Origin: Natronosalvus halobius
Lineage (GTDB): Archaea; Halobacteriota; Halobacteria; Halobacteriales; Natrialbaceae
Direction of reading: 5' to 3'
Length of the DNA: 64,000 bases
Assembly (NCBI RefSeq): GCF_024138145.1
Contig: NZ_CP099997.1
Location: forward strand, 1,426,001-1,490,000
Positions 43,277 to 51,922 of the stretch are shown here, piece after piece (position 1 is the stretch's first letter; every line of letters begins with the position of its first letter). A program made the position numbers and the translations under genes. The notes beneath the pieces were generated by a model. That model was not told where the DNA came from. It made no database searches and was given only the letters and a program-made list of their open reading frames with translations.

Positions 43277-44755
43277 ATGCGAATCGCTTCCAAACTGGTC
43301 TCCAGGATCGGAGGTCGGCGGACTATCCTGTATCTCGGTGGGTTCTACACGATAGTTGCCGCCGGATTTCCGCTGGCGTACGCCTTCGAGCTACGAATGC
43401 TCGACGACGTGATCACCATCTCGATCCTGTCAGGATTTGCTGGATTGACCCTTCTCTACGGCGGGTACCAGTTACCGAGTACCGACATCAGGCCCGATGC
43501 GTACGAGAGCGTGGCCAAATGGTGCCTCCGCGCGATCGGGGCGATACTCGTTATCTTGCTGTTCGTCCACGTCGTTTCGGGCCTCAGCGACGTCGTCGCG
43601 AACCTCCTCATCCTCACGTCACTCGCCGCTACTGCTGGTCTCGGGATGGGATACCACGATGGACGGGCGAAGACCCGAACGCTGGACGCCCGGGAACGGC
43701 GACGCGAAGCCGAACGCTACAGCCAGGAACTCGAGCGCTACAAGACGATCGTCGAAACCGTCAACGACGGCATCTTCGTCGTCGACGACGACGGGAACTT
43801 CCTGCTGGTCAACGATACCTACGCCGAGATGGTCGGATACTCCCGCGACGAACTCGTCGGGTCGCACTCGTCGATGCTCATAGAGGACTCAGAAGCGGAC
43901 CCGGAGGTGCTGATGGAACGCGCAAAGCGGGACGTCGCGAACGAATCGGACGAACGACTCTCCTACGAGATGGCGCTCGAGACCGCCTCCGGCGAGACGG
44001 TCGACGTCGAGTGGACGATTTCACCGCTTCCAGGCCGTGGAGCGGGCAACGAACCGGGTCTCACCGGCGTCGTCCGCGACGTCACCGAACGAAATCGGCG
44101 CAAACGGCAACTCGAGAAACAGAACGAACGCCTCGAGAGTTTCGCGGGAATGGTCGCTCACGAACTCCGAAATCCCGTCTCGATCGGCCAGATCTACAGC
44201 CGCGAACTCCCGGCAGACGAGAACCCGGAGGCACACGCCTACGTCACCGAGGCCTTCGACCGCATCGAGGACATCATCGAGATCATGCTCGTGCTCACCC
44301 AGGGGCGAAGCGTCCACGCCGAGCGCACGCCCATGGAACTCGCGGCGGTCGCCCGCGATGCGTGGGACGAGATCGACGGCGGGGAGGCGACTATCGACAT
44401 CGAGACCGATCAGACGGCGGTAATCGACGAGACGTACGTCCAACACCTCTTTCGCAACCTCTTCGATAACGCCATCGAGCACGGTGGCAGCGACGTCACC
44501 ATTACGGTCGGTGATCTCCCGACCGGGTTTTACGTCGCCGACGACGGGGTCGGCATCACCGAGAGCGAACGCGAGGAGATCTTCAAGACGGGGTACACGA
44601 CGGCCGGCGACCACGGTGGAATGGGCCTCGGGCTCACGTTCGTCCAGGAACTGGTCGACGCCTACGGCTGGGATTGTTCGGTGACCGACAGCGAATCCGG
44701 CGGTGCTCGATTCGAGTTCGAGAACGTAATCGAGGCCGAGCCTGTCACCAGTTGA
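43277..44755 (+). CDS. Membrane histidine kinase with PAS domain
   Basis: A 492-residue sensor kinase. Four hydrophobic helices occupy residues ~15-120. A coiled segment and PAS domain (~150-270, with VNDGIFVVDDDGNFLLVN) follow. HisKA has the phospho-acceptor histidine in MVAHELRNPVSI near 295. The HATPase has N-box RNLFDNAIEHG near 397, VADDGVGI near 421 and GMGLGLTFV near 447. No response regulator is adjacent, which is common for orphan haloarchaeal kinases. The signal is not evident. Confidence 0.88.
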   Translation: MRIASKLVSRIGGRRTILYLGGFYTIVAAGFPLAYAFELRMLDDVITISILSGFAGLTLLYGGYQLPSTDIRPDAYESVAKWCLRAIGAILVILLFVHVVSGLSDVVANLLILTSLAATAGLGMGYHDGRAKTRTLDARERRREAERYSQELERYKTIVETVNDGIFVVDDDGNFLLVNDTYAEMVGYSRDELVGSHSSMLIEDSEADPEVLMERAKRDVANESDERLSYEMALETASGETVDVEWTISPLPGRGAGNEPGLTGVVRDVTERNRRKRQLEKQNERLESFAGMVAHELRNPVSIGQIYSRELPADENPEAHAYVTEAFDRIEDIIEIMLVLTQGRSVHAERTPMELAAVARDAWDEIDGGEATIDIETDQTAVIDETYVQHLFRNLFDNAIEHGGSDVTITVGDLPTGFYVADDGVGITESEREEIFKTGYTTAGDHGGMGLGLTFVQELVDAYGWDCSVTDSESGGARFEFENVIEAEPVTS

Positions 44756-44921
44756 GTGTCGCTCCCGTTCCACTGCACCCTCTGCGCTCTCGATCCCACG
44801 TACTCTCGTTCGCGATAGGGGCAGACGGTCCTCGAGTGTCTGTGATTCGAATCCAGTTGATTCGGGTGAGTCGATCATGCGTGCGTTCGCATCGAGTTGG
44901 TGTAGTACGAATTTGCGTCGA

Positions 44922-44996
44922 GCGTCGTCTATGGAGAGCGTCGTCTATGGAGAGCGTCGTCTATGGAGAGCGCCGTCTATGGAGAGCGTCGTCTAG
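44922..44996. repeat. 16-base tandem array, four units and a partial
   Basis: The unit GCGTCGTCTATGGAGA repeats at 44922, 44938 and 44954. A fourth copy at 44970 has one change, and a partial copy follows from 44986. Confidence 0.9.
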
Positions 44997-45020
44997 GAGC
45001 GTTCTATTCGTCTAAAGAAG

Positions 45021-45100
45021 CAGCGCGGGGCTAACAATGATGTGGTAGTTGGTTGGTAGTGAGGGCGACGTTGGCAACGACAAACCCCCTCCCCGCGCTG
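45021..45100. repeat. 80-base unit bounded by perfect 10-base inverted repeats
   Basis: CAGCGCGGGG at 45021-45030 and CCCCGCGCTG at 45091-45100, with 60 bases between them. An internal palindrome, CGTTGGCAACG, lies at about 45068-45078. No target-site duplication is obvious, so a MITE-like origin is only one option; an RNA stem is another. Confidence 0.6.
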
Positions 45101-45167
45101 ATAGGTAGTTATCCTCGAGAGTCGTAATCGTATCGGCCGAGTTGGGCCGTCCTACACACCCGCTCGA

Positions 45168-45222
45168 GCCACGATAGCGTGGCGAAACGCCGTCAAAGGC
45201 GTTGGTAAGCCGGTATTCCCGG
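45168..45222. ncRNA. Candidate structured RNA element
   Basis: Three short perfect hairpins occur in a row. GCCACG-ATAG-CGTGGC spans 45168-45183, AACGCC-GTCAAA-GGCGTT spans 45186-45203 and CCGG-TATTC-CCGG spans 45210-45222. Linkers are only 2-6 bases. The dense packing is unlike coding DNA. Orientation is not known, and no family was recognised. Confidence 0.35.
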
Positions 45223-45430
45223 ATGTAAGGCAGCCCGATCAGGCCACCACCGCACCAAAACAATTCTTATCTACCGAGTAGCCGTTTTCCTAAGATGGAT
45301 GGAACGACCTTGAGACGTTCCTCGAACACAACCGCCTACGTATTCGCCGGAAGCGCAGCGACAACGTGAGAATGTATCCTGGCTGTAATCGCCGGCGAAC
45401 TCGTTCAAGAGTGACGAACAGTTCAGGACG

Positions 45431-46228
45431 TTATTCCGCATCCTGTAATTCTTCTACCCACCGTGGCATCTCGACAGAAACGTTATTCGACGTGTAATCG
45501 TACGAAATTCCCTTTGTGAACGATTCATCAGTAGTCCAGCTTGTATGGAGATACTCTGCGTAGGTTTCCGCTCCAGGAGTAACGGTGTACGAGACGTCGG
45601 CAGCGGTGACGGTGTACGAATGCGGATCGACGCGTACCTGTCCACTCGAACCGGTGATGCGGTATCCACCGTCGAACCATCCGTTCTGGGGTTCGTATAT
45701 ATGTCCCTCAGCTGATTTCTGGACACGTTCGTAGTTGGTACTTCGAAGGTTCTCCACGACGAGCGAAGCGGTCATTTTGACAGTGATTTCGCAATCGGCA
45801 GTGTTCTCCTCTCGAGTGAAGAAAACGACGCCCTCTCCGTCACGGTCGACGCGAAGTATATGCTGATCCTCACGCTCTTCGATTCTTTCGAGGACTTGTT
45901 CGGCATCATCCTCCTCAGGATATTCACTTCGCGTATAGACCTCCTCACAGGGCCCAGCCTGGTATGAAACGCTTTTCACGTTCTTCACAGTGAGAGACAG
46001 ATATCGCGCACCGTCCTCGACGACGGCTTCCTCTAAAACCAAATAATCGTCACCGTCAATGGTTATCGCACCGGAAACGTGGTACTCGCTGCCTTCGACA
46101 GTACTGAATTGCTCGTCTTTCACCGCATGCGGTTCCGACGTGCTAAACGGATACGTCACCGACAGAATAAGTACCAGACAGATAACTGCCAGGAGTCCAA
46201 CGATGATCCCTGTAGTTCGACGTTTCAT
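45431..46228 (-). CDS. Hypothetical membrane-anchored or secreted protein
   Basis: A 265-residue protein with one N-terminal hydrophobic helix (TTGIIVGLLAVICLVLILSV, about residues 5-24) and a long beta-rich exterior domain. No lipobox cysteine is present just after the helix. Cysteines at about 100 and 149 could form a disulfide. Codons are clearly richer in A/T than those of the flanking genes, suggesting recent gain. A GTG start nine bases upstream is an alternative to the ATG at 46228. The family is not recognised. Confidence 0.65.
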   Translation of the reverse strand: MKRRTTGIIVGLLAVICLVLILSVTYPFSTSEPHAVKDEQFSTVEGSEYHVSGAITIDGDDYLVLEEAVVEDGARYLSLTVKNVKSVSYQAGPCEEVYTRSEYPEEDDAEQVLERIEEREDQHILRVDRDGEGVVFFTREENTADCEITVKMTASLVVENLRSTNYERVQKSAEGHIYEPQNGWFDGGYRITGSSGQVRVDPHSYTVTAADVSYTVTPGAETYAEYLHTSWTTDESFTKGISYDYTSNNVSVEMPRWVEELQDAE

Positions 46229-46634
46229 CTCTGACACGACATGTGAGAAAGTAATAATTCTTGTGTCGAGACGGACACCAAATTGTCGCTGAGGACAGAT
46301 GCTCTATTCCATTCCTTCGAAAACTCCATCGACGAGTTCGATGGCCACGTTCCGTCCCCAATCTGGCCCCACGTTCCGTCCCCGACCAGGCCCCCGTGAC
46401 TCGTGGCTATCGACGTCGGTCCGCTCCTGGTGACCGACTGGGACGGGTGGAGCAAACTCGAGACGATCCTCGAGTGCTACCGCGGAACCTATAACCGGAG
46501 CAACAATGAGAACTTAAACAAGGAGACTGGTTCTGGCGATTGTGCTGTAGAGGAATTGTGTACTACATGGCCTGAGAGTATCGTTCGTTGTCGTTTGACG
46601 GCAAATATTTCCCTCTCAAGTTGCAAGGAGGTGT
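46229..46634. other. Intergenic region with remnant-like frame
   Basis: A 406-base gap between a minus-strand and a plus-strand gene. It carries a 15-base direct repeat (46345-46383). A GTG-started frame from 46403 reads AIDVGPLLVTDWDGWSKLE with normal haloarchaeal codons for about 30 residues, then drifts into A/T-rich codons. It looks like a gene fragment rather than an intact gene. Confidence 0.4.
46345..46383. repeat. 15-base direct repeat, period 24
   Basis: CCACGTTCCGTCCCC at 46345-46359 and 46369-46383. Confidence 0.7.
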
Positions 46635-46910
46635 ATGGGGGGTAACGATGAAGATGGCGATTCGGTACGAGAGGAATACGACTGGTCGGCTACGCGACCG
46701 AGCATCGCCGTAATCGACGCCGTTGCGCACGCTGAAGACGTCGAAATAACCGACGTTTCGTCCGCCCTCGATACAACGCTGTATGGGCAGATTGATCCGG
46801 ACGCTCTCGACACACTCGTCACCGGTTCTGATTACGTTTCGGTCGCCTTCTCTGTCGACGATTATGACGTCCAGATTGAGGGAAACGAGATACTGGTCAG
46901 CGGCGAATAG
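46635..46910 (+). CDS. HalOD1 output-domain protein
   Basis: A 91-residue protein matching the HalOD1 domain, a haloarchaeal output module of two-component systems. PSIAVIDAVAHAEDVEITDV starts the domain and VSVAFSVDDYDVQIEGNEI ends it. Here it stands alone without a receiver or kinase. A strong ribosome-binding word AAGGAGGTG lies 3 bases before the ATG, unusual in this largely leaderless genome. Slightly A/T-rich codons fit the surrounding accessory stretch. Confidence 0.8.
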   Translation: MGGNDEDGDSVREEYDWSATRPSIAVIDAVAHAEDVEITDVSSALDTTLYGQIDPDALDTLVTGSDYVSVAFSVDDYDVQIEGNEILVSGE

Positions 46911-47049
46911 AACACCTGTTGATTCTCTTTGACCGCTCGACGCCTGAAGACCAGTCGTTCCAACACGATTCTTCGCATACAATTGTGCGAGAATTACGTG
47001 GGTAAGAGGTGGTAGGGAGTGTTAAATGCTAACGCGGCAAATATTGTGT

Positions 47050-47382
47050 ATGGTCGCGCTGGACGAAGTCTTTGAGTTGTTGAAAGACCAGAGACGACGA
47101 TACGCGCTGTACTATCTCTACGAGAAGGATGGACCAGTTGCAGTTTCTGAACTCGTCAAAGCAATAGAGAAATGGGAAGCAGATCCACCGAAAACGAGTG
47201 GTCGGTTAGATCGGTTCGAAGAAATTGCGCTCGAATTGAAACACCACCATCTTCCAAAGTCTGCCGAAGTAGATTTCGTTCAGTACGACAAGGAACAGGA
47301 GGTGATCCAGGTCCAGGGGTCACCTGAGGAATTCGATGCCCTCCTCACGATCGCAAAGTTAGTGGAAGAACCGGAAGAATGA
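47050..47382 (+). CDS. DUF7344-like winged-helix protein
   Basis: A 110-residue protein starting MVALDEVFELLKDQRRRYALYYL, the typical opening of a haloarchaeal winged-helix family I recall as DUF7344. A small basic-acidic wing (SGRLDRFEEIALELKHHHLPK) and a C-terminal strand/helix follow. It often accompanies HalOD1 proteins in accessory regions and is probably a DNA-binding regulator. An earlier ATG at 47026 is possible but adds unconserved residues. Confidence 0.75.
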   Translation: MVALDEVFELLKDQRRRYALYYLYEKDGPVAVSELVKAIEKWEADPPKTSGRLDRFEEIALELKHHHLPKSAEVDFVQYDKEQEVIQVQGSPEEFDALLTIAKLVEEPEE

Positions 47383-47791
47383 GGCGAAACCTGAGCGGAG
47401 ACTGGACCGCTCGATCGGATTATCGACGCTCACAGCGGCCTCCCTCGAGCGCAGTGAACCTCTCGAGTGCATCCGCGTCAGAGTCAGCGAAGACCCGTCG
47501 ACGAACTCCTCACATCACTCGCACTCGCAATTTCCGACGAGTCAGCTCCTCGAAGCCTCCGCGGGTTCAGCTACGAGTTCGAAATTCATCGATCCGTCCA
47601 GGACGGCGGCCGTAGCTCCCCATTCACAGTCAGGAACGGTCGCCGCTACGTGGGAAGTGGAGACAGTCGAAATTAGGCCTTCTGCGAAGGGTTGTTACGG
47701 GATTTGAACCACGGTCGCAGCAAAGCCGCTCCCTGATTCAAATCCTTCGTGGACATGATTCGCTCCTCACCTCCGTTCGTCACAGAATCAT
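47383..47791. other. Intergenic region downstream of tRNA-Arg
   Basis: A 409-base gap. A frame at about 47480-47640 reads VDELLTSLALAISDE and onward, and could be a degraded HalOD1-like tail. Two nested inverted repeats lie next to the tRNA 3' end: 47700-47744 (GGATTTGAACCA and TGATTCAAATCC) and 47754-47792 (CATGATTC and GAATCATG). A minus-strand 27-codon frame (47673-47756) begins after a perfect GGAGGTGA word. Confidence 0.5.
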
Positions 47792-47865
47792 GGGCGCTAC
47801 AGGATTTGAACCCGTGACAACTTGGTCCGAAGCCAAGCACTCTGTCCAGACTGAGCTAAGCGCCC
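47792..47865 (-). tRNA. tRNA-Arg (anticodon TCG)
   Basis: A 74-base cloverleaf. The acceptor is GGGCGCT/AGCGCCC. The anticodon stem CTTGG/CCAAG has the seven-base loop CTTCGGA, giving anticodon TCG for CGA. The T-arm is ACGGG TTCAAAT CCTGT. No intron and no encoded CCA are visible. It lies at the border between the accessory stretch and the lipid-synthesis block. Confidence 0.93.
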
Positions 47866-48019
47866 TCACTCCCTGCTTTTCGTCGACCCGGTATAAGTCA
47901 CTCGATTCGGGTCGTCCGAGTCACGTGATCTCACTCTCGAGGCCGCCCCCACCCCTGTTCCCAGGTGGTGATAATCACCAGCATAGATACCAGTAACGGA
48001 AGCCAACTCGTAAGTAAGC

Positions 48020-48202
48020 ATGACTGTCTCCGAAACCCCGGTCGAGTCACCGACCGACCGATCAGCCGACGTACTCGAGTTGCTCACTGACGAGGCAGGC
48101 ACCTGGACGATGGTCCCCATGAGTGCGACCGGTGACGAGCGAATGACCCAGTGGATTTCCGTCGATAGCGCCGTGCTGTGTGACCTCGAGGAGATGCGCT
48201 GA
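48020..48202 (+). CDS. Small conserved protein, DUF7511-like
   Basis: A 60-residue acidic protein with a Ser/Thr/Pro-rich start and a conserved-looking core TWTMVPMSATGDE followed by TQWISVDSAVLCDLEEMR. This matches my memory of DUF7511 from Halobacteria. The function is unknown. Confidence 0.65.
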   Translation: MTVSETPVESPTDRSADVLELLTDEAGTWTMVPMSATGDERMTQWISVDSAVLCDLEEMR

Positions 48203-48386
48203 CCATCGGAGACGATAGCAGTTTCCGTGGACCTGGGCCTTTCACGGCCCACTCTGCATTTTCCTTGGCGACGGTGGAGTCTCTAGCGCCCTCGAGCGTC
48301 CTGGACGAACTCGGCCGACCCCAATCCCGAGCGACTCCGAGCATCCTCGAGCGTCCTGGAGCACCGCGGGTGAACGTATCGGTCCG

Positions 48387-48393
48387 TTTATAC
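48387..48393 (+). promoter_or_regulatory. TATA box of the UbiA-family gene
   Basis: TTTATAC, 24-30 bases before the ATG at 48417. Confidence 0.55.
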
Positions 48394-48416
48394 GCAGTCG
48401 CTGATCACTCCAGAGC

Positions 48417-49262
48417 ATGGCGACGGGAGAGACGGTCCGTGGGCTAATCGAACTGACGAGACCGATGAACGTCGTCGCGGCCTCGGTGCTGACGTTCATC
48501 GGCGCGTTCGTCGCCGGTGGAGTCGGTGAGGCGCCGCTACAACTGAGCGCGGCAGTCGGGGCGACGGCGTTCGCCGTCGGTGCGGGCAACGCGATCAACG
48601 ACTACTTCGATCGGGAGATCGACCGGATCAATCAGCCACAGCGCCCGATTCCTCGGGAAGCGGTGTCCCCGCGGGGGGCGCTCGCGTTCAGTCTGGCGGC
48701 GTTCCTCGCGGCCGTGGCGTTCGCCGTCACCTTGCCACCGACCGCGATCGCCATCGCAGTGGTCAATCTCCTCGCGCTGATCACGTACACGGAGTACTTC
48801 AAGGGGCTGCCCGGAATCGGGAACGCGCTCGTAGCCTACCTCGTCGGAAGTACGTTCCTGTTCGGTGCGGCCGCCGTCGGCGACATCCAGGCGACGGTCG
48901 TCCTGTTTCTGCTCGCTGGCGTGTCGACGCTGACGCGGGAGATCATCAAGGACGTCGAGGACGTCGACGGCGACCGCGAAGAGGGACTCAACACGTTGCC
49001 AATCGCGATCGGCGAACGGTCCGCCCTCCACGTGGCGACGGTCCTGCTCGTCGTCGCAGTGGTGGCGAGTCCGTTTCCGTACCTGGACGGCTATTTCGGC
49101 GTCGCCTACCTACTCGTCGTCGTCCCCGCGGACCTCGTCATGCTGTACGCGGCCGTCGAGAGTTACCGGAACCCGACGGCGGGGCAATCACACCTCAAGT
49201 ACGGCATGTTCCTCGCAGCGCTGGCGTTCATCGTCGGTCGCGGAGCGCTGCTCCTCGCGTAA
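48417..49262 (+). CDS. Digeranylgeranylglyceryl phosphate synthase (UbiA family)
   Basis: A 281-residue membrane prenyltransferase with about nine helices. It adds the second geranylgeranyl chain in archaeal ether-lipid synthesis. The two aspartate-rich motifs are AINDYFDREIDRIN near residue 58 and DVEDVDGDREEGLNTLP near 181; both bind Mg-diphosphate. The length and motif spacing fit DGGGP synthase better than menaquinone MenA. It has its own leaderless-type promoter. Confidence 0.92.
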   Translation: MATGETVRGLIELTRPMNVVAASVLTFIGAFVAGGVGEAPLQLSAAVGATAFAVGAGNAINDYFDREIDRINQPQRPIPREAVSPRGALAFSLAAFLAAVAFAVTLPPTAIAIAVVNLLALITYTEYFKGLPGIGNALVAYLVGSTFLFGAAAVGDIQATVVLFLLAGVSTLTREIIKDVEDVDGDREEGLNTLPIAIGERSALHVATVLLVVAVVASPFPYLDGYFGVAYLLVVVPADLVMLYAAVESYRNPTAGQSHLKYGMFLAALAFIVGRGALLLA

Positions 49263-49477
49263 GTCCACCGGTCACGCCACCTCGAGACCTGGCCGCGAGC
49301 GTGCAGCGTTGCCGATCCTACTCGCCAGTCAATAGCCTCGTTTCCGACGCGAAATACACGCACACAACTGTATAATCAAAAGTACTATATCCCGGTTGCT
49401 GCATCTACATACCATACGTCAGTGCAGTCACCGGGGAGTGCCGTCGACCGTGGCTGCCGACGAACGGGGTATCTGGT

Positions 49478-50101
49478 ATGTACGATCTCGCAGACGTCCG
49501 CCCGGAGGAGTCAATTGCTCCGGGGACGAACGTGCTGATTGCTGGGCCGCCGCTCACGGGAAAGCGCAATCTCGCGCTCGACGTGCTCGCGAGCGGCGCC
49601 GACGGGGGAGAGGGGACGATAATCGTTACGACGAAAGACAGCGCCGAAAAAGTTCTCACCGAGTTTACGACGCGGACGGTGAACGACGATCCCGACGTGG
49701 GGGTCGTCGACTGCGTGACCAAACAGCGGGGGATCGGCACGGCCGACGACGACCCGCGGATCAAGTACGCGTCCTCGCCGGTCGACATGACCGGAATCGG
49801 GATCAAACTCTCTGAGTACCTCCAGGACTTCTACGAGGTTCGCGGATTGACCGAAAATCGCATCCTCCTGCACTCGATTTCGACGCTACTCATGTACTCG
49901 GACCTCCAGACAGTCTTTCGATTTCTCCACGTCTTTACCGGCCGAATCCAGAGCGCCGACGCCCTGGGCGTCTACGTCATCGACTCGACGGCCCACGACG
50001 ACCAGACGATGAACACGCTCAAACAGCTCTTCGACGGCGTCGTCGAGATCGACGAGGGAGGCGATGGCGAGCAGACGATTCGAACGGCCGGGTTGTCCTG
50101 A
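49478..50101 (+). CDS. RAD55/KaiC-like RecA-fold ATPase
   Basis: A 207-residue single RecA-fold protein with Walker A GPPLTGKRN near residue 24 and a hydrophobic Walker B ending LGVYVIDSTAHDD near 165. KaiC phosphorylation motifs are absent. In haloarchaea such proteins are often paired with gas-vesicle or signalling genes, but the neighbours here do not point to one. The role in regulation or repair is open. Confidence 0.82.
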   Translation: MYDLADVRPEESIAPGTNVLIAGPPLTGKRNLALDVLASGADGGEGTIIVTTKDSAEKVLTEFTTRTVNDDPDVGVVDCVTKQRGIGTADDDPRIKYASSPVDMTGIGIKLSEYLQDFYEVRGLTENRILLHSISTLLMYSDLQTVFRFLHVFTGRIQSADALGVYVIDSTAHDDQTMNTLKQLFDGVVEIDEGGDGEQTIRTAGLS

Positions 50102-50189
50102 GTTCGAGGGTACGTCTCGAGTTCGTTGGCGGCAGTCTCGTCGTTCGGCTACAGACTGCCCTGAGGGGTGCCTCCGACTCGAATCCCGG

Positions 50190-50265
50190 TCAAGTGCCAT
50201 TCAATCCCCGTCAAGTGCCCGTCGAGTCTCCGTTAAGTGCCCATCCAATCCCCGTAGAGTCTCCC
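50190..50265. repeat. Imperfect ~22-base tandem array
   Basis: Diverged units built on TCAAGTGCCCATTCAATCCCCG alternate with forms ending in GTCTCCG, roughly three and a half units upstream of the CoA-binding gene. Confidence 0.7.
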
Positions 50266-50337
50266 ACACGACCCTATCTGGTACCCGTCCGCCAGAAAAT
50301 AGATACGTTGACCCGCTTCCAGCACGAAGCTCGAACC

Positions 50338-50748
50338 ATGCCAGTTACCGACGATACCACGCTGCGGGAGATTCTCGAACGAGAGACGATCGCTGTCGTC
50401 GGCTGTTCGGGGACGCCCGGAAAGGCGGCACACGACGTGCCGACGTACTTACACCAGCACGGCTACGACGTGATCCCGGTCAACCCGCACGCCGACGAAC
50501 TCCTCGGTCGAGAGGCGGTCGGCGAACTCGCCGACGTCGACGAGGAAATCGATGTCGTCAGCGTGTTTCGACCCAGCGAGGAGGTTTCGGAAATCGTCGA
50601 CGCGGCCCTCGAGCGGGCGGACGCCGACGTCATCTGGACGCAACTGGGAATCGTCGACGAGGACGCCACCGAGCGGGCCGAGGACGCGGGTCGGACGGTC
50701 GTCCAGGATCGGTGTATGAAGGTCGAGCACCGCCGGCTGGTGGCGTAG
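50338..50748 (+). CDS. CoA-binding domain protein
   Basis: A 136-residue YccU-type CoA-binding Rossmann protein. GCSGTPGKAAHDVPTYL near residue 22 is the CoA-binding loop, and NPHADELLG near 47 and VFRPSEEV near 74 complete the fold. It is a stand-alone domain with no ligase part, so enzymatic activity is not expected. The ATG at 50338 is supported by the family N-terminus (MPVTDDTTLREIL). Confidence 0.88.
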   Translation: MPVTDDTTLREILERETIAVVGCSGTPGKAAHDVPTYLHQHGYDVIPVNPHADELLGREAVGELADVDEEIDVVSVFRPSEEVSEIVDAALERADADVIWTQLGIVDEDATERAEDAGRTVVQDRCMKVEHRRLVA

Positions 50749-50790
50749 TTTTGGGCAGTATTAGAGACTAGCGAACGAATCCGTTTTCCG

Positions 50791-51771
50791 TTACCCTTCC
50801 CACTCCTCGAACGAGCGATAGATCCCCTTCGAGAGGTAGCGCTCGCTCGAGTCGGGAAACACCGTGACGACCGATTCATGGGGGGCGTCGATCTCGTCGC
50901 TGTCGATTCCCTCGGCGACGTGTCGCGCAGCGACGCTGGCCGCGCCGGCGCTCGAGGCGACGAGGTGACCCTCCTCGGCGGCGAGACGCGTGAGTTCGTC
51001 GTGGGCTGCCCGGTCGCCGACCGCGAAGACGTCGTCGACGAGGTCGGGGTCGAACAGTTCGTTCGTCTCGACGTTGTGCGTGCCGATTCCCTCGATCTTG
51101 TACTCGCCCTCCTCGCGATCCTCGCCGAGGAACTCGCCATAGAGGGAACCCTCTGGTTCGACGGCGGCGACGTAGGTTTCGGAATTTTGTTCGCGGGCGT
51201 AGCGAGCGAGACCCATGAGCGTCCCGGCCGTCCCACAGCCGGCGACGACGGCGCCGACGGATCCGTCGAGCGCCTCGTAGATTTCGGGGGCGGTCGTTTC
51301 GTAGTGTGCTTCGGTGTTGAGCGGGTTCGAGAACTGCTGGGGAACGACGGCGTCGTCGAGTTCTTCGGCCAGCAGATGGGCGCGTTCGATCGCCCCGTCC
51401 ATCCCGTCTGAACTCGGCGTGTTGATGATCTCGGCGCCGAGTGCATCCATCAGCTGCTGTTTCTCGACGCTGAAGCGCTCGGGGACGACGAAAATCGCGT
51501 CCAGCCCCAGCTGGCCGGCGGCGACGGCGATGCCGATGCCGGTGTTGCCGGCGGTCGGTTCGATGATCGTTCCACCGGGTGCGACGTCGCCACGCTCGAG
51601 CATCCGTTCGAGCATGTAGCGGCCGATACGGTCCTTGACGCTTCCCCCCGGATTGAACGTCTCGAGTTTCGCGTAGATCGGGACGTCGGTCGGTCCCTCG
51701 TGGATCCGCACGAGCGGCGTCTCACCGATCGTCTCGAGCACCGAATCCAACGGTCGCTCGTAGGTCGTCAT
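50791..51771 (-). CDS. Cysteine synthase / CBS-type PLP enzyme
   Basis: A 326-residue fold-type II PLP enzyme. TPLVRI near residue 18 starts the fold. The PLP lysine is in GGSVKDRIG near 42, the asparagine loop reads EPTAGNTGIG near 70, and the phosphate cradle GCGTAGTLMG lies near 175. PTAGNTG instead of PTSGNTG is typical of the cystathionine-beta-synthase-like and archaeal cysteine synthase branch. O-acetylserine or O-phosphoserine as the acceptor cannot be decided here. Confidence 0.9.
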   Translation of the reverse strand: MTTYERPLDSVLETIGETPLVRIHEGPTDVPIYAKLETFNPGGSVKDRIGRYMLERMLERGDVAPGGTIIEPTAGNTGIGIAVAAGQLGLDAIFVVPERFSVEKQQLMDALGAEIINTPSSDGMDGAIERAHLLAEELDDAVVPQQFSNPLNTEAHYETTAPEIYEALDGSVGAVVAGCGTAGTLMGLARYAREQNSETYVAAVEPEGSLYGEFLGEDREEGEYKIEGIGTHNVETNELFDPDLVDDVFAVGDRAAHDELTRLAAEEGHLVASSAGAASVAARHVAEGIDSDEIDAPHESVVTVFPDSSERYLSKGIYRSFEEWEG

Positions 51772-51922
51772 CGTGCTGGCAAATGTTACCCCTGTTGTTA
51801 GGTCTTCTCATCACCACCGGCGCAAGCGTCAGTTTGGAGGGCGAACCGCCAGAAAAAGCCGTACTGGACGAAACGCCTGACTCCAGTGGTGGTCGATACC
51901 GACTCCGAATCGAAGCGGGTCG

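Larger units (their letters stand above)
44756..45430. other. Non-coding stretch with repeats and hairpins
   Basis: A 675-base region without a convincing gene. It holds a 16-base tandem array (44922-44996), an inverted-repeat unit (45021-45100) and a run of hairpins (45168-45222), each listed separately. An 83-residue minus-strand frame at 45012-45263 overlaps the hairpins and is not supported. A plus-strand frame near 45300-45420 reads WNDLETFLEHNRLRIRR, which may be the remnant of a transposase-like gene. Confidence 0.5.

Noticed and set aside
45012-45263. 83-residue minus-strand frame
   Set aside because: It overlaps the inverted repeats and hairpins, has no recognisable motif and an odd composition, so a structural origin is more likely.
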